A DNA stretch of 64,000 bases from JAVVUJ01 sp964461765 (GTDB lineage: Bacteria > Bacillota > Clostridia > Peptostreptococcales > Anaerovoracaceae). The DNA lies in assembly GCA_964461765.1 (NCBI GenBank), contig CAYWVS010000001.1:44050-108049 (forward strand). The letters are read 5' to 3'. Numbering within the stretch: position 1 is the first letter of the stretch; every line of letters starts with the position of its first letter. Below are positions 1 through 8,260 of this stretch, one piece after another. A model generated the notes under the pieces. The model made no database searches. It was given only the letters and a program-made list of their open reading frames with translations, and was not told where the DNA came from. The position numbers were made by a program, and so were the translations under genes.

Positions 1-987
1 ACCGCAAGCCATTAGAATAGAGCCAAGCACGAAAGGTGCATAATTGAATAATACAGTTGGCAAAATATAATCTGCGTTACTGTTTATCAATTCTGAAATA
101 TCCGGATATAAAAGCTTACCGGCATTACCTGTAAGCATTGATCCTATGTAAGCAATTGCAGCCACACCTAATAATAAAGGCATAACATCAAAAGTTTTAG
201 CTGATTTTACAGAATAGAAACGAGCCCAAAGCTGTGGTCCCATAAATGAACCAACCGGTGTAATGATAAACATTGCCAACCAATTCATCCATCTAGTATC
301 TTGTAAAACAGTTTGACCGGGGAACATTTCCTCAACCTTATGGAACATTACTGAAGGTCCGCCTACAAGGCTTGCTACATAGAATCCTGCAAATACCATT
401 CCGAAGAATAATAGAATACCATAGAAAATATCGCACCAAGCAATAGCACGTATTCCGCCGGCCCATACATATGTAATGATTACAACGTAGAATAACATTG
501 CGGCAACGGCAAAAGGAATTAATTGACCTGATGCCACTTGGATCAAATAAGCACCACCGGTAAGTTGGATTTGTAGATATGGCACAGTACAAACAATTAA
601 TATGACTGCAACAAAGTTTCCTAATTTTGTAGAACCGTATTGATGTCTAAAGAAATCGGTTGCGGTTACATAATTGTTAACTTTGCCCATATACCAAATT
701 TTCTTTCCTACGATTAGATATAATAATCCAAAGAATAAATTCCAAGCTATTGCGGTCCAGTACATAGGTCCTGTGGTATAAAAGTAACCGTTGGAACCCA
801 AGAATGCAAATGCACTCCACCATGTACCGGCTACGGAGAAGAACACTGCGAATCCGCCCATAGCTCTAGATTGTATAAAGTAGTCCTCGGTGGTTGCAGT
901 AGATTTATTTTTAGCCGCAAATCCAATTCCTAAAGGGAAAATCATGAAAAAGCCGATTACACATAATGCGATTACGTTCTGACTCAT
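1..987 (-). CDS. Sodium:solute symporter (SSS family), 3' end outside the window
   Basis: Read on the minus strand from an ATG at 987 preceded by GGAGGTG; the frame stays open to the window edge, so about 329 residues of an SSS-family protein (usually 450-550) are visible. The protein is a series of hydrophobic helices. It begins with a helix followed by a polar stretch ending in TTEDYF, then a motif AGTWWSAFAFLGS typical of sodium:solute/pantothenate-type symporters, and later WAGGIRAIAWCD, a conserved family region. It should import an organic solute with Na+ across the cytoplasmic membrane; the substrate cannot be told. It overlaps the upstream small gene by ATGA, so the two are translationally coupled. 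The class is well supported; the subfamily is not. Confidence 0.88.
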   Translation of the reverse strand, partial: MSQNVIALCVIGFFMIFPLGIGFAAKNKSTATTEDYFIQSRAMGGFAVFFSVAGTWWSAFAFLGSNGYFYTTGPMYWTAIAWNLFFGLLYLIVGKKIWYMGKVNNYVTATDFFRHQYGSTKLGNFVAVILIVCTVPYLQIQLTGGAYLIQVASGQLIPFAVAAMLFYVVIITYVWAGGIRAIAWCDIFYGILLFFGMVFAGFYVASLVGGPSVMFHKVEEMFPGQTVLQDTRWMNWLAMFIITPVGSFMGPQLWARFYSVKSAKTFDVMPLLLGVAAIAYIGSMLTGNAGKLLYPDISELINSNADYILPTVLFNYAPFVLGSILMACG

Positions 988-1247
988 GCGTTTTCACCTC
1001 CATTTTCACTTTTTTCTTCTACTTTTGGCTCACCCCAATTGTTTAAGTAGGCAAATAAGATAACTAATACTACGTAGGCCCACATAATAAGGTTAAAGGC
1101 ATAGATGAATGGAAATCCGAAGATATAAGGCTCTGACATACCTTTGAAAAAGAATACGCCCGGGAATTCCATACACATGAATCCAATTATGAGCAATAAC
1201 CAAATTAATTTTGATTTGCCTGACATTTTTGCGTCTGCCGGTCTCAT
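984..1247 (-). CDS. Small two-helix membrane protein (DUF3311-like), symporter partner
   Basis: The gene encodes 87 residues with two predicted membrane helices (one after the first ten or so residues, one in the second half) and a charged C-terminus rich in Glu and Lys. I chose the ATG at 1247 because AAAGGAG lies 6 bases upstream; an ATG 33 bases further out has no such site. Its stop overlaps the symporter start (ATGA). Small DUF3311-type proteins are commonly encoded right before SSS symporters, and this gene fits that pattern in size, topology and position. Its molecular role, perhaps an accessory subunit, is unknown. Family assignment rests on context and topology rather than on a clear motif. 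Confidence 0.75.
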   Translation of the reverse strand: MRPADAKMSGKSKLIWLLLIIGFMCMEFPGVFFFKGMSEPYIFGFPFIYAFNLIMWAYVVLVILFAYLNNWGEPKVEEKSENGGENA

Positions 1248-1392
1248 AAAAAACTCCTTTCTTCCAATATTGGATTTCAATTTATAACTACACTAATATA
1301 ATATATCATTATGGTTAAATAATGTTAAAATAAACCTTAAATAAAACTTAAATCTTTAAAATAAACAAACCATTCTAATATCCCTTCCCCTG

Positions 1393-1401
1393 TGTTATAC
1401 T
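1393..1401 (+). promoter_or_regulatory. Extended -10 promoter for the MFS gene, probably leaderless mRNA
   Basis: TGTTATACT is an extended -10 element (TGnTATACT). It ends only 6 bases before the ATG at 1408, so a normal start point would fall on or next to the A of the ATG. No Shine-Dalgarno sequence is present in the intervening bases. The -35 match is poor, as is usual with an extended -10. Confidence 0.5.
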
Positions 1402-1407
1402 ATCCCC

Positions 1408-2634
1408 ATGGATAATTATATAAACTGGAAAAAGAGAATCACCATATTTATTTTGGCTCAGGCCATTACCCTATTCGGATCGTCCATCGTTAGCTTTGCC
1501 ATTATCTGGTATATTACTCTGGAAACTTCATCGGGGAGCCTAATGACGATCTTGATTTTGTGTACCTTTTTACCTCAAATAATTATCACACTATTTGCAG
1601 GAGTCTTTGCGGATAGATGTAATCGAAAGTGGATGATTATTTTAGCCGATATTTTTATAGCCATGGTAACCTTATGTCTGGCCTTATTTATGGCCTTTGG
1701 TTACACCTCTTGGTGGCTTCTGTTTTTCGTTTCTGCCTTAAGATCTATGGGTTCAGGTGTTCAGGCACCTTGCGTCAGCGCCATTCTTCCCCAATTGGTT
1801 CCCGAGAGCCAACTCATGCGGATTACAGGTATCAATACCACCATCAGCTCTGTATCCATGCTGGCATCCCCCGCCGTAGGAGGGGTTTTGCTTGGCATCT
1901 GGGGACTGCAAAGCGCACTTTTTTTTGATGTAATTACCGCTTTTATAGGTACCTCCATCTTTATATTTTTGAAGGTGCCGGACTATGAAAGGATGACCAC
2001 GCAAAAAGAAAGCTTATGGCATACGGTACTAAATGACTTAAAGGAAGGCTTAACTTATGTAAAAAATCACGAACTTATTCGTAAGCTCTTGATGTTCTAT
2101 GGGTTATTCTTCTTTTTAGTTACTCCAGCCGCTTTTTTATCACCTCTTTTAGTAGAACGGACTTTTGGGAATGAAGTTTGGATGTTAACGGCTAATGAAA
2201 TTTCCTGGAGCATCGGTGGCGTAATTGGGGGCATTATTATTTCTGTGTGGTGCGGTTTTAAGAATAAAATCTTTTCCATGGCAATATCCTGTTTAGGGTT
2301 TGGAATTTGCTTTGCACTGTTGGGCTTGGCCACAAACTTATGGGTATACTTAGGGGTTATGTTAGTTTCCGGATTATTTATGCCCCTTTATAGCACTGCA
2401 GAAACCGTTCTGATACAGGAAAATGTGGAGGAAGGGATGTTAGGAAGGGTTTTCTCTCTGATCAGCATTATAATTACAGCTATCATGCCCCTGGGAATGA
2501 TCGTATTTGGACCCCTATCCGATTTATTCTCCATTCAAGCCATGATGGTTATTACAGGCACTATCACCATTATATTAGGGTTTTACTTGCTTTGTAATAA
2601 AAAATTCCTTGATTTGGGAAAACCAAAGCTTTAA
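1408..2634 (+). CDS. MFS drug/macrolide-type exporter
   Basis: This 408-residue protein has about twelve hydrophobic helices and the length of a typical MFS transporter. The cytoplasmic loop after helix 2 carries the MFS signature (GVFADRCNRKWM), with the usual G-x-x-x-D-R-x-x-R-K pattern. The N-terminus (a short polar stretch with NWKK, then a helix with QAITLFGSS) resembles the macrolide-efflux (Mef)/MFS_3 branch. It is expected to export a small molecule using the proton gradient; the substrate is not predictable. No ribosome binding site precedes the ATG, and a -10 hexamer sits 6 bases upstream, which suggests a leaderless transcript. It stands alone, divergent from the symporter pair. 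Confidence 0.85.
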   Translation: MDNYINWKKRITIFILAQAITLFGSSIVSFAIIWYITLETSSGSLMTILILCTFLPQIIITLFAGVFADRCNRKWMIILADIFIAMVTLCLALFMAFGYTSWWLLFFVSALRSMGSGVQAPCVSAILPQLVPESQLMRITGINTTISSVSMLASPAVGGVLLGIWGLQSALFFDVITAFIGTSIFIFLKVPDYERMTTQKESLWHTVLNDLKEGLTYVKNHELIRKLLMFYGLFFFLVTPAAFLSPLLVERTFGNEVWMLTANEISWSIGGVIGGIIISVWCGFKNKIFSMAISCLGFGICFALLGLATNLWVYLGVMLVSGLFMPLYSTAETVLIQENVEEGMLGRVFSLISIIITAIMPLGMIVFGPLSDLFSIQAMMVITGTITIILGFYLLCNKKFLDLGKPKL

Positions 2635-2654
2635 TATAAACTGTAAATGGGTAT
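2629..2654 (+). promoter_or_regulatory. Possible SigB-type promoter before the CRP/DUF2225 gene
   Basis: CTTTAA, 14 bases, GGGTAT. This fits the Bacillus SigB consensus GTTTAA-N12-14-GGGTAT at 11 of 12 positions. The -35 overlaps the stop codon of the MFS gene. The same DNA also contains TATAAT (GGGTATAAT), so a housekeeping -10 is an alternative reading. Confidence 0.35.
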
Positions 2655-2771
2655 AATTCTTATGAGAAGGAACAATTGTAATACGGCTAAACTTTAATTT
2701 CTTTGATTTGAAGTCGATATATATTTTACTGAGTAATAAATCAGGCATTTAAGTCGCTACTGGAGGCAAAT

Positions 2772-3965
2772 ATGATTAATATTAAAGATCTCGGATCTAT
2801 TTCAAATGTAAAGCTTTTTAAAGAAGGTTCAATAATCATTAAGGAAAACCACATCAATCCTCAAATGATGTATTTATTGATCAACGGATCCGTCAGATTG
2901 GTAAAGGGTTACGGTACAGATGATCAAGATATAGGGGACTCCTTAGGGCCTGGACAATTATTCGGTGAAACTTGCTTATTTACAGACAAAAACCCCACTA
3001 CCTCTGCTATAGCAGAAACGACTATAAGTGCAATTTGCATTACAAAAGACTATTTTTTTGAATTAACTAAAAGTAACCCCCGTGCTATTTTTATCATTAT
3101 GGGGGAACTTTGCAATCAGCTAACCCTGGCAAGGGAAAGCAAGCCTAGAAAAAAAGCTGCCGTTCAAGTAGTAAAAAAAGCCGAAGACGCTAAAGTATCT
3201 TTATTGCCAAAAAAACATAAGAGTTATCCATCCTCCATGCCGGATTCCTTCCAGGATTATCTCCTTATTGCACAGAAAAAGTGTCCTTTCTGCAAGACAC
3301 AGTTTAAAACTCAGGTACCATACGTTTCAAAATTAAGGCTAAAACAACCGGCAGGGTGTGACATGAGGAAGCTTTACACGGATTTTGAGGTTACTTGGTT
3401 TGAAGTGATCACGTGCCCCAATTGCTATTTTAGCTGTTACGAAGAGTACTTTGAGAAGGAAAGCATCATTTACAAATCCCCGCAGGTAGTGAAAGCCTTA
3501 AAAGAGGTTCATGAAATCTATCACCTAAACTTTGAAGAAGATAGAAATCTAGACTTTGTATTCATATGTCATTACTTAGCTTTGCTTTCAGCCAAAGCCT
3601 TTGATAACGAAAAGCAGATTACTGCAAGGTTATGGTTAGAGCTAACTTACCTGTATTCCGATGCTAAAGACAATGAGATGTACCAATACGCTGTGGAAAA
3701 AGCCAAGGAAACCTTTGAACTTTTTTATGGTTCTGTTAATATGCGTCCTGAAATGGAGCAATATTGCTGTCTGGTTTTGGCTCACTTATGTTTTGAATTG
3801 CAGGATGATAAAAATGCCTTAATGTATATTAATAAAGCCAGAACTACTCCGGGAGGTACACCGGTGTATAGAAGTATGGCAGAAAATAGATACTACGAAT
3901 ACAAAGAAAAAAAGGACGCTCAAAAGGCATTGGAACAAGAGGCAGCGGAAAGTGAAGAATCATAA
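2772..3965 (+). CDS. CRP-like cyclic-nucleotide-binding domain fused to DUF2225
   Basis: The 397-residue product has two parts. Residues 1-115 form a CRP-type cyclic-nucleotide-binding domain with the glycine-rich turn and the signature GQLFGETCLF, but no helix-turn-helix follows. After a Lys-rich linker (about 120-155) comes a DUF2225 region with two CxxC pairs (KKCPFC near 171 and TCPNC near 215) likely to bind metal, then a helical, TPR-like tail. No signal peptide is seen, so it is cytoplasmic. The start is fixed by TGGAGG before the ATG. It probably senses a ligand and works through protein contacts rather than as a transcription factor; this is inference. The next gene overlaps its end by 14 bases. 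Confidence 0.8.
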   Translation: MINIKDLGSISNVKLFKEGSIIIKENHINPQMMYLLINGSVRLVKGYGTDDQDIGDSLGPGQLFGETCLFTDKNPTTSAIAETTISAICITKDYFFELTKSNPRAIFIIMGELCNQLTLARESKPRKKAAVQVVKKAEDAKVSLLPKKHKSYPSSMPDSFQDYLLIAQKKCPFCKTQFKTQVPYVSKLRLKQPAGCDMRKLYTDFEVTWFEVITCPNCYFSCYEEYFEKESIIYKSPQVVKALKEVHEIYHLNFEEDRNLDFVFICHYLALLSAKAFDNEKQITARLWLELTYLYSDAKDNEMYQYAVEKAKETFELFYGSVNMRPEMEQYCCLVLAHLCFELQDDKNALMYINKARTTPGGTPVYRSMAENRYYEYKEKKDAQKALEQEAAESEES

Positions 3966-4611
3966 AAACATTTTAAAAATAATTTTATTTTTGTCAGGGC
4001 TATCATTATTTTTATTGATGGCCTATTTGATTTATCACGGCAAAACCTTGACCTTTGATAATAGCCTTTGCCAAATAATCTATAGTTTCAGAAACGATAC
4101 CTTAACCGCTGTTTTAAAGGTAATAACATATATTGGTAATTGGCAATCCATAACCATTTTGTGCCTTTTGGTCTTTATTCCTAAATTCTTTAGACGTAAC
4201 TTTGCATTGCCAATGGTCCTCTCCGCTTCTAGTTCTACCGTTATCTATAGTCTTACTAAATCATTCTTTGAAAGACCCCGACCCGATTCTGCCCTGCATC
4301 TTATAGAACAGGGAGGTTATAGCTATCCCAGTGGTCATTCTATGACGGGATTGGTGTTTTATGGCATGATTCTTTGGCTTTTTTATCTAACTTTTTCCGG
4401 AAAATGGAATAGCAAAGAAGACGAAAATGTCCCTCCCATTTTGGAGAGAAAATCCACCTTTATAGGATTGTTTATTTTCTTAAGCCTTTTGATTTTTCTC
4501 ATTGGCTTTAGCCGCATCTATCTGGGTGTTCACTACCCTTCAGATGTTATAGGTGGCTGGTCTCTTGGAATTGCATTGCTATCCATCTTGACCATGATTC
4601 AAAAGTATTAA
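3952..4611 (+). CDS. PAP2-family membrane phosphatase
   Basis: This 219-residue membrane protein has about six helices and the three phosphatase motifs of the PAP2 superfamily: KSFFERPRP near residues 103-111, PSGH near 126-129 and SRIYLGVHYPSD near 187-198 (the SR-x5-H-x3-D pattern). Members hydrolyse phosphatidate, diacylglycerol pyrophosphate, phosphatidylglycerol phosphate or undecaprenyl pyrophosphate at the membrane; which substrate applies here cannot be read. The start is GTG inside the end of the preceding CRP/DUF2225 gene, so translation is probably coupled. The length is normal for the family. Confidence 0.9.
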   Translation: MKNHKNILKIILFLSGLSLFLLMAYLIYHGKTLTFDNSLCQIIYSFRNDTLTAVLKVITYIGNWQSITILCLLVFIPKFFRRNFALPMVLSASSSTVIYSLTKSFFERPRPDSALHLIEQGGYSYPSGHSMTGLVFYGMILWLFYLTFSGKWNSKEDENVPPILERKSTFIGLFIFLSLLIFLIGFSRIYLGVHYPSDVIGGWSLGIALLSILTMIQKY

Positions 4612-5108
4612 CAATCTTTTCTCACATGTCTACTAAATTAATTTTTCTTCACTTTTATAATAAAATTAATTATTATAAAACATTTCTTTTGTGTAAAAGG
4701 TGTTTTATTAAAATTATTTATTTTTTATTTTGAAATAACATGATTGGTTGTTTAAATAGTTATAAATAATTTGTGTATTTATATTAATTTTTTTTATTTC
4801 TACTAAAGCTACTTATAATTTTTTTTATTTTCTTTTTAAATAGAGCTTTGAATTTTAAGCAATTTTTTTCATTTACACAAAATTTTTTTGTTATTATTTT
4901 AAATATTTGTGTATTAAACACATATTTTATGTAAGATTTATTATTTTTTTATTGACAACATAATATAATATCGATATACTTATGTAAAGATTATCTAAAC
5001 CTTATGGTATATTTTTCTTAAAAAGGTTTACCTTTAAGGACATAGATAATTTTGGTAAAATAAGTGATTTTTAAGTAATAAGTAGATAATTAAATTGAGG
5101 TTAAGCGT
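4612..5108. other. 497-base AT-rich intergenic region with a promoter and structured leader
   Basis: No gene is seen here. The first 340 bases are extremely AT-rich with long T runs and no convincing terminator for the PAP2 gene. From 4952 on there is a consensus promoter (separate entry) and then a leader of about 120 bases before the ATG at 5109. In the leader, ATTATCTA (4990-4997) can pair with TAGATAAT at 5043-5050, and AAACCTT (4997-5003) with AAGGTTT (5023-5029) inside it. A second copy of TAGATAAT at 5083-5090 lies just before the ribosome binding site. Confidence 0.6.
4952..4980 (+). promoter_or_regulatory. Consensus SigA promoter for the helicase-associated-repeat gene
   Basis: TTGACA, a 17-base spacer, then TATACT: a near-perfect housekeeping promoter. 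Transcription should start near 4987, leaving a leader of about 120 bases before the gene at 5109. Confidence 0.8.
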
Positions 5109-5978
5109 ATGACAGATAAAAAAAAGCGCTTTGAATGGGATGACTGGTTAGAACTTGCAAAAGCTTATTATGAAGAGCATGGAAATTTAAGGATCCAATA
5201 TGTTTATCAAACTTCCTGCGGAAAAAAATTAGGTAAATGGATTGATCGACAGAGAGCCGCCTATAAAGGAAAAGGAACATACCTGATGACGGAAGACAGA
5301 ATTACTGCTCTGGAAGCTATCGGTATGGAATGGTCATTGGAAACACGCACTCCATGGGATGTCTATTATCAATATGCCACGGAATACTATAAAAAGCATC
5401 GTCACCTTCGAATTCCTTCCCAATATAAGACTGCGGATGGCCTGTGGCTAGGTGAATGGATTAAACAACAACGGAAAAAGCATAAACAGAATTTATTGAC
5501 AAGTAACCAAGTCAAAAAACTAGATAAAATTGGAATGAAATGGTTTATTATCTTACGCCCCACTTGGGATGAATGGTATGAAATGGCCAGCCAATATAAA
5601 GAGGAACACGGCAATATCAATGTTCCTATAAGCTACAAAACTCAGGAAGGTCATGCCTTGGGTACATGGCTTAGCTGTCAGCGCTGCAAATATAAAAATA
5701 ATCCTACATCATTAAAACCTGAACAGATAGAAGCTCTAGAAAATTTGGGAGTTATATGGAATATTTATGATTATTACTGGTGGAAGATGTATGAAATTGC
5801 AAAAAAATATTATTTGCAAAATGGAAATGTAAACGTTTCTCCAAAATACATAACATCCTCCGGTGAAAGATTGGGGCAATGGATTAAGCTTCAAAAAGAA
5901 AATTCTAAGAAAAATAGATATGAATCATCCAGAAAAGAACGAATAACTCTATTGAAAGAAATCGGTATTGCCCTATAA
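5109..5978 (+). CDS. Protein made only of four helicase-associated (HA) repeats
   Basis: The 289-residue protein is built from four repeats of about 65 residues: roughly 10-75, 82-145, 152-217 and 223-288. Each has a W near the start, a (Y/H)-x-HGN-like turn, a core LGxWxxxQR (41-49, 114-122, 184-192, and LGQWIKLQK at 255-263) and ends with IGMEW, IGMKW, LGVIW or IGIAL. This matches the helicase-associated domain (PF03457), normally found C-terminal to helicases and thought to bind nucleic acid. No helicase motif, signal peptide or membrane helix is present, and none is next door. Basic surface residues fit DNA or RNA binding. The function is unknown. A strong promoter and a foldable leader precede it. 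Confidence 0.82.
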   Translation: MTDKKKRFEWDDWLELAKAYYEEHGNLRIQYVYQTSCGKKLGKWIDRQRAAYKGKGTYLMTEDRITALEAIGMEWSLETRTPWDVYYQYATEYYKKHRHLRIPSQYKTADGLWLGEWIKQQRKKHKQNLLTSNQVKKLDKIGMKWFIILRPTWDEWYEMASQYKEEHGNINVPISYKTQEGHALGTWLSCQRCKYKNNPTSLKPEQIEALENLGVIWNIYDYYWWKMYEIAKKYYLQNGNVNVSPKYITSSGERLGQWIKLQKENSKKNRYESSRKERITLLKEIGIAL

Positions 5979-6044
5979 TTTACTCCGTATATTTATAGTT
6001 TTTTCTAACGAAAATAATGATATCATACTTGCATTTATACAATG

Positions 6045-6073
6045 AAAGTAGGGTGCTTATGGCACTCTACTTT
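6045..6073. terminator. Hairpin between convergent genes
   Basis: Twelve-base stem, AAAGTAGGGTGC (6045-6056) with GCACTCTACTTT (6062-6073), one G-U pair and a 5-base loop. It lies between the end of the HA-repeat gene and the stop codon of the YbaK gene, which it overlaps. The T tracts on either side are weak, so its strength as a terminator is uncertain. Confidence 0.5.
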
Positions 6074-6555
6074 GTTTCAATATTCGTTAATGGCAGCTTA
6101 CATACATCTACCCATTCCACATATTGAGAATACTCTTCAAGCTCAGGAATTGTCAACTCTATAGCACTATTCCCACTTCCGCAAGCAGGGAAAACAGTTT
6201 TATATTGCTTCAGGGATTCATCCAAATATACGGGTACCCCTTCATTGATTCCAAAGGGGCAAACACCTCCTACAGCATGTCCGATGAGTGATTCCACTTG
6301 ATCAGGAGTTAACATTTTGGCTTTTACTCCGAATTTTCCTTTAAACTTTGCATTTTCCACCTTTGCATCCCCGGCAACTATAACCAGAGCCGCTTGATCC
6401 TTCAGCATAAAGGAAAGGCTTTTTGCAATGCGTCCAGGCTCACATCTTAGAGCTTTTGCAGCTAACTCAACGGTGGCACTGGAAACTTCAAATTCCAAAA
6501 TCTTATCCTCTATATTCCATTTTTTAAAATATTCTCTTACTTTTTCTATTGCCAT
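6067..6555 (-). CDS. YbaK/ProX-type aminoacyl-tRNA deacylase
   Basis: A 162-residue protein of the YbaK/Cys-tRNA(Pro) deacylase superfamily, normal length. Seen are the conserved Lys in RIAKSLSF and the glycine-rich stretch GHAVGGVCPFG followed by VYLDESL, both hallmarks of the fold. The family clears mischarged tRNAs by hydrolysing the aminoacyl ester; the exact amino acid/tRNA pair differs among subfamilies and cannot be settled here. The ATG at 6555 has GAGGAG upstream. It is a single gene, convergent with the HA-repeat gene, and its stop codon lies inside the shared hairpin. Confidence 0.87.
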   Translation of the reverse strand: MAIEKVREYFKKWNIEDKILEFEVSSATVELAAKALRCEPGRIAKSLSFMLKDQAALVIVAGDAKVENAKFKGKFGVKAKMLTPDQVESLIGHAVGGVCPFGINEGVPVYLDESLKQYKTVFPACGSGNSAIELTIPELEEYSQYVEWVDVCKLPLTNIETK

Positions 6556-6712
6556 TTTTATTTCTCCTCAAAAATGTTTTAATCCACATATTATAATCTT
6601 AAATTTTATATTTTTCAACCCATTTCCTTCCATTATAATTTTTGATAGTTGAGGAATACTAAATTTAACGTGTAAAAATACGTTCAAAAATTATAGATAG
6701 GAGGTATATGGA

Positions 6713-6931
6713 ATGAAAGCATTCAATTTAATCGCGTTGACATTAATTATAATAGGTGCTGTTAACTGGGGTCTTATAGGATTCTTTCAATACGACTTGG
6801 TAGCATCATTATTTGGTGGAATGTCAAGCTGGCTTAGTAGAATTGTATATGGTTTAGTTGGTATTGCCGGACTTTGCGCATTAAGCCTATATAAGCCTTT
6901 GAATCGTACAGATAGAATGGTTAGAGAATAA
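6713..6931 (+). CDS. DUF378 small membrane protein
   Basis: A 72-residue protein with two hydrophobic helices (about 4-22 and 40-60), containing the conserved GAVNWGLIGFF motif and the VYGLVGIAGL second helix typical of DUF378 (YuzA-like) proteins. It sits in the cytoplasmic membrane; no function is established. AGGAGG lies 9 bases before the ATG. It is monocistronic and ends at a clear terminator shared with the convergent aminotransferase gene. Confidence 0.87.
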   Translation: MKAFNLIALTLIIIGAVNWGLIGFFQYDLVASLFGGMSSWLSRIVYGLVGIAGLCALSLYKPLNRTDRMVRE

Positions 6932-6999
6932 GCCTGAAATTCTCAATTTAAGAAAAATTATTTAAGTTATTATTATTATTTATTTTACTTTTATTAGAT

Positions 7000-7035
7000 A
7001 ATAAGTCGCCCTAAATACAGGACGACTTATTATTT
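7000..7035. terminator. Bidirectional terminator
   Basis: Thirteen-base stem, AATAAGTCGCCCT (7000-7012) with AGGACGACTTATT (7019-7031), one G-U or mismatch, 6-base loop, followed by a T-rich stretch. It lies between the convergent DUF378 and aminotransferase genes. Confidence 0.78.
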
Positions 7036-7048
7036 TGTATTAAATAAT

Positions 7049-8239
7049 TTATTTTTTATTATAAGCTTCCAGACCCATTGCTAAAAGTTCCATAGCTCTT
7101 CCCAATTTTTCAGCTTCCAAAACGTAAGCAATTCTTACTTCGTCTAAGCCAAGTCCTTCTGTGGCGTAAAATCCATCAGCAGGTGCCATCATAACAGTTT
7201 CACCATTATCTTCAAATTCTTCCAACATCCAAATCAGAAAATCACAAGCATTCTCTACAGGCAATTTACAAACAACATAAAATGCACCTTCAGGCTTTTC
7301 GCAGACAATTCCAGGAATTTTTTGAAGATGATCATAGATCACATCTCTTCTCTTCTCAAATTCATCTCTGATCTCATTGATTACTCTGTAGCCTGTTTCA
7401 TAAAGACCTACAGCTCCGTGTTGCTCAATTGTGGATACTGCCAATCTTCCCTGGCAAAGTTTTGAAATAATAGCAAAGAATTCTTTATTTTTGGAGATTA
7501 CAACACCGATTCTGGCTCCACAAGCATTAAATCTCTTGGAAACGCTATCAATAATGATCAATCTGTCCTGAATATCCTCTAAGAATCCAAAGCTGGTTAT
7601 TTTTCTTCCGTCAAATACCATTTCTCTATATACTTCATCAGCGATGATATAAAGGTCGTTGGCTTTGGCAACATCAGCAACTGCACGAATTTCCTCATCC
7701 GTTAATACAGTACCTGTGGGATTTCCCGGGCTGGTTACCCAAATAGCTTTAGTCTTAGGAGAAATTTTAGCTTCCAATTCTTCTTTTGTGAAATGGAATC
7801 CTCTTTCTGCATAAGTGGTTACAGGTACGGGCTTTGCATCTGTAATGGTGAAGAAGGTATTGTAATTTGAGTAGTATGGCTCAAATACGATGAACTCGTC
7901 TCCAGGATTGGTCAGAGCCAGCAAAGTCATCAATACGGCTTCCGTTCCCCCTGTAGTGATGGCGATGTTGCTTTTATCTACATTGATTCCTGCGCCCTTG
8001 TAATACTTTTCTACAGCCTCTAGAAGCTCAGGAATACCGTTTGAAGGCATGTACTCCACCGTTGGGTTATTAAAAGCTCTGATGTGGTCATAATATTCTT
8101 GAGGTACGTGCAAATCAGGCTGACCGATATTCAGTTTGTAAATCTTTTTTCCTTTTGCCTCTGCTGCCACTGCATAAGGGGTTAATTTTCTAACGGAAGA
8201 AGCTTTCATGTCCAACATTTTTTGTGATAATTCTTTCAT
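7049..8239 (-). CDS. PLP-dependent class I/II aminotransferase, aspartate-aminotransferase-like
   Basis: The 396-residue protein has the fold-type I aminotransferase landmarks: the NIGQPD motif near the N-terminus, TTGGTEA for phosphate binding, TSPGNPTG, ADEVYREMVF (Asp contacting the pyridine nitrogen, Tyr) and SVSKRFNACGARIG with the PLP-binding Lys, plus a late Arg in VRIAY. It transfers an amino group between an amino acid and a 2-oxoacid in the cytoplasm. The sequence style (SKRFNACGAR) recalls the AspC-like enzymes of anaerobes, so aspartate is likely, but the substrate is inferred. It lies 21 bases after the DUF2148 gene and is probably co-transcribed with it. AAAGGA precedes the ATG. 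Confidence 0.88.
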   Translation of the reverse strand: MKELSQKMLDMKASSVRKLTPYAVAAEAKGKKIYKLNIGQPDLHVPQEYYDHIRAFNNPTVEYMPSNGIPELLEAVEKYYKGAGINVDKSNIAITTGGTEAVLMTLLALTNPGDEFIVFEPYYSNYNTFFTITDAKPVPVTTYAERGFHFTKEELEAKISPKTKAIWVTSPGNPTGTVLTDEEIRAVADVAKANDLYIIADEVYREMVFDGRKITSFGFLEDIQDRLIIIDSVSKRFNACGARIGVVISKNKEFFAIISKLCQGRLAVSTIEQHGAVGLYETGYRVINEIRDEFEKRRDVIYDHLQKIPGIVCEKPEGAFYVVCKLPVENACDFLIWMLEEFEDNGETVMMAPADGFYATEGLGLDEVRIAYVLEAEKLGRAMELLAMGLEAYNKK

Positions 8240-8260
8240 TTCTTTTTCCTTTCTAATTTT

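Noticed and set aside
338..592. 84-codon minus-strand frame near the left edge
   Set aside because: Out of frame with the clear symporter reading frame that covers 1-987.
7720..7740. Noc-binding site (ATTTCCCGGG half-match) in the aminotransferase gene
   Set aside because: Only half of the ATTTCCCGGGAAAT palindrome is present.
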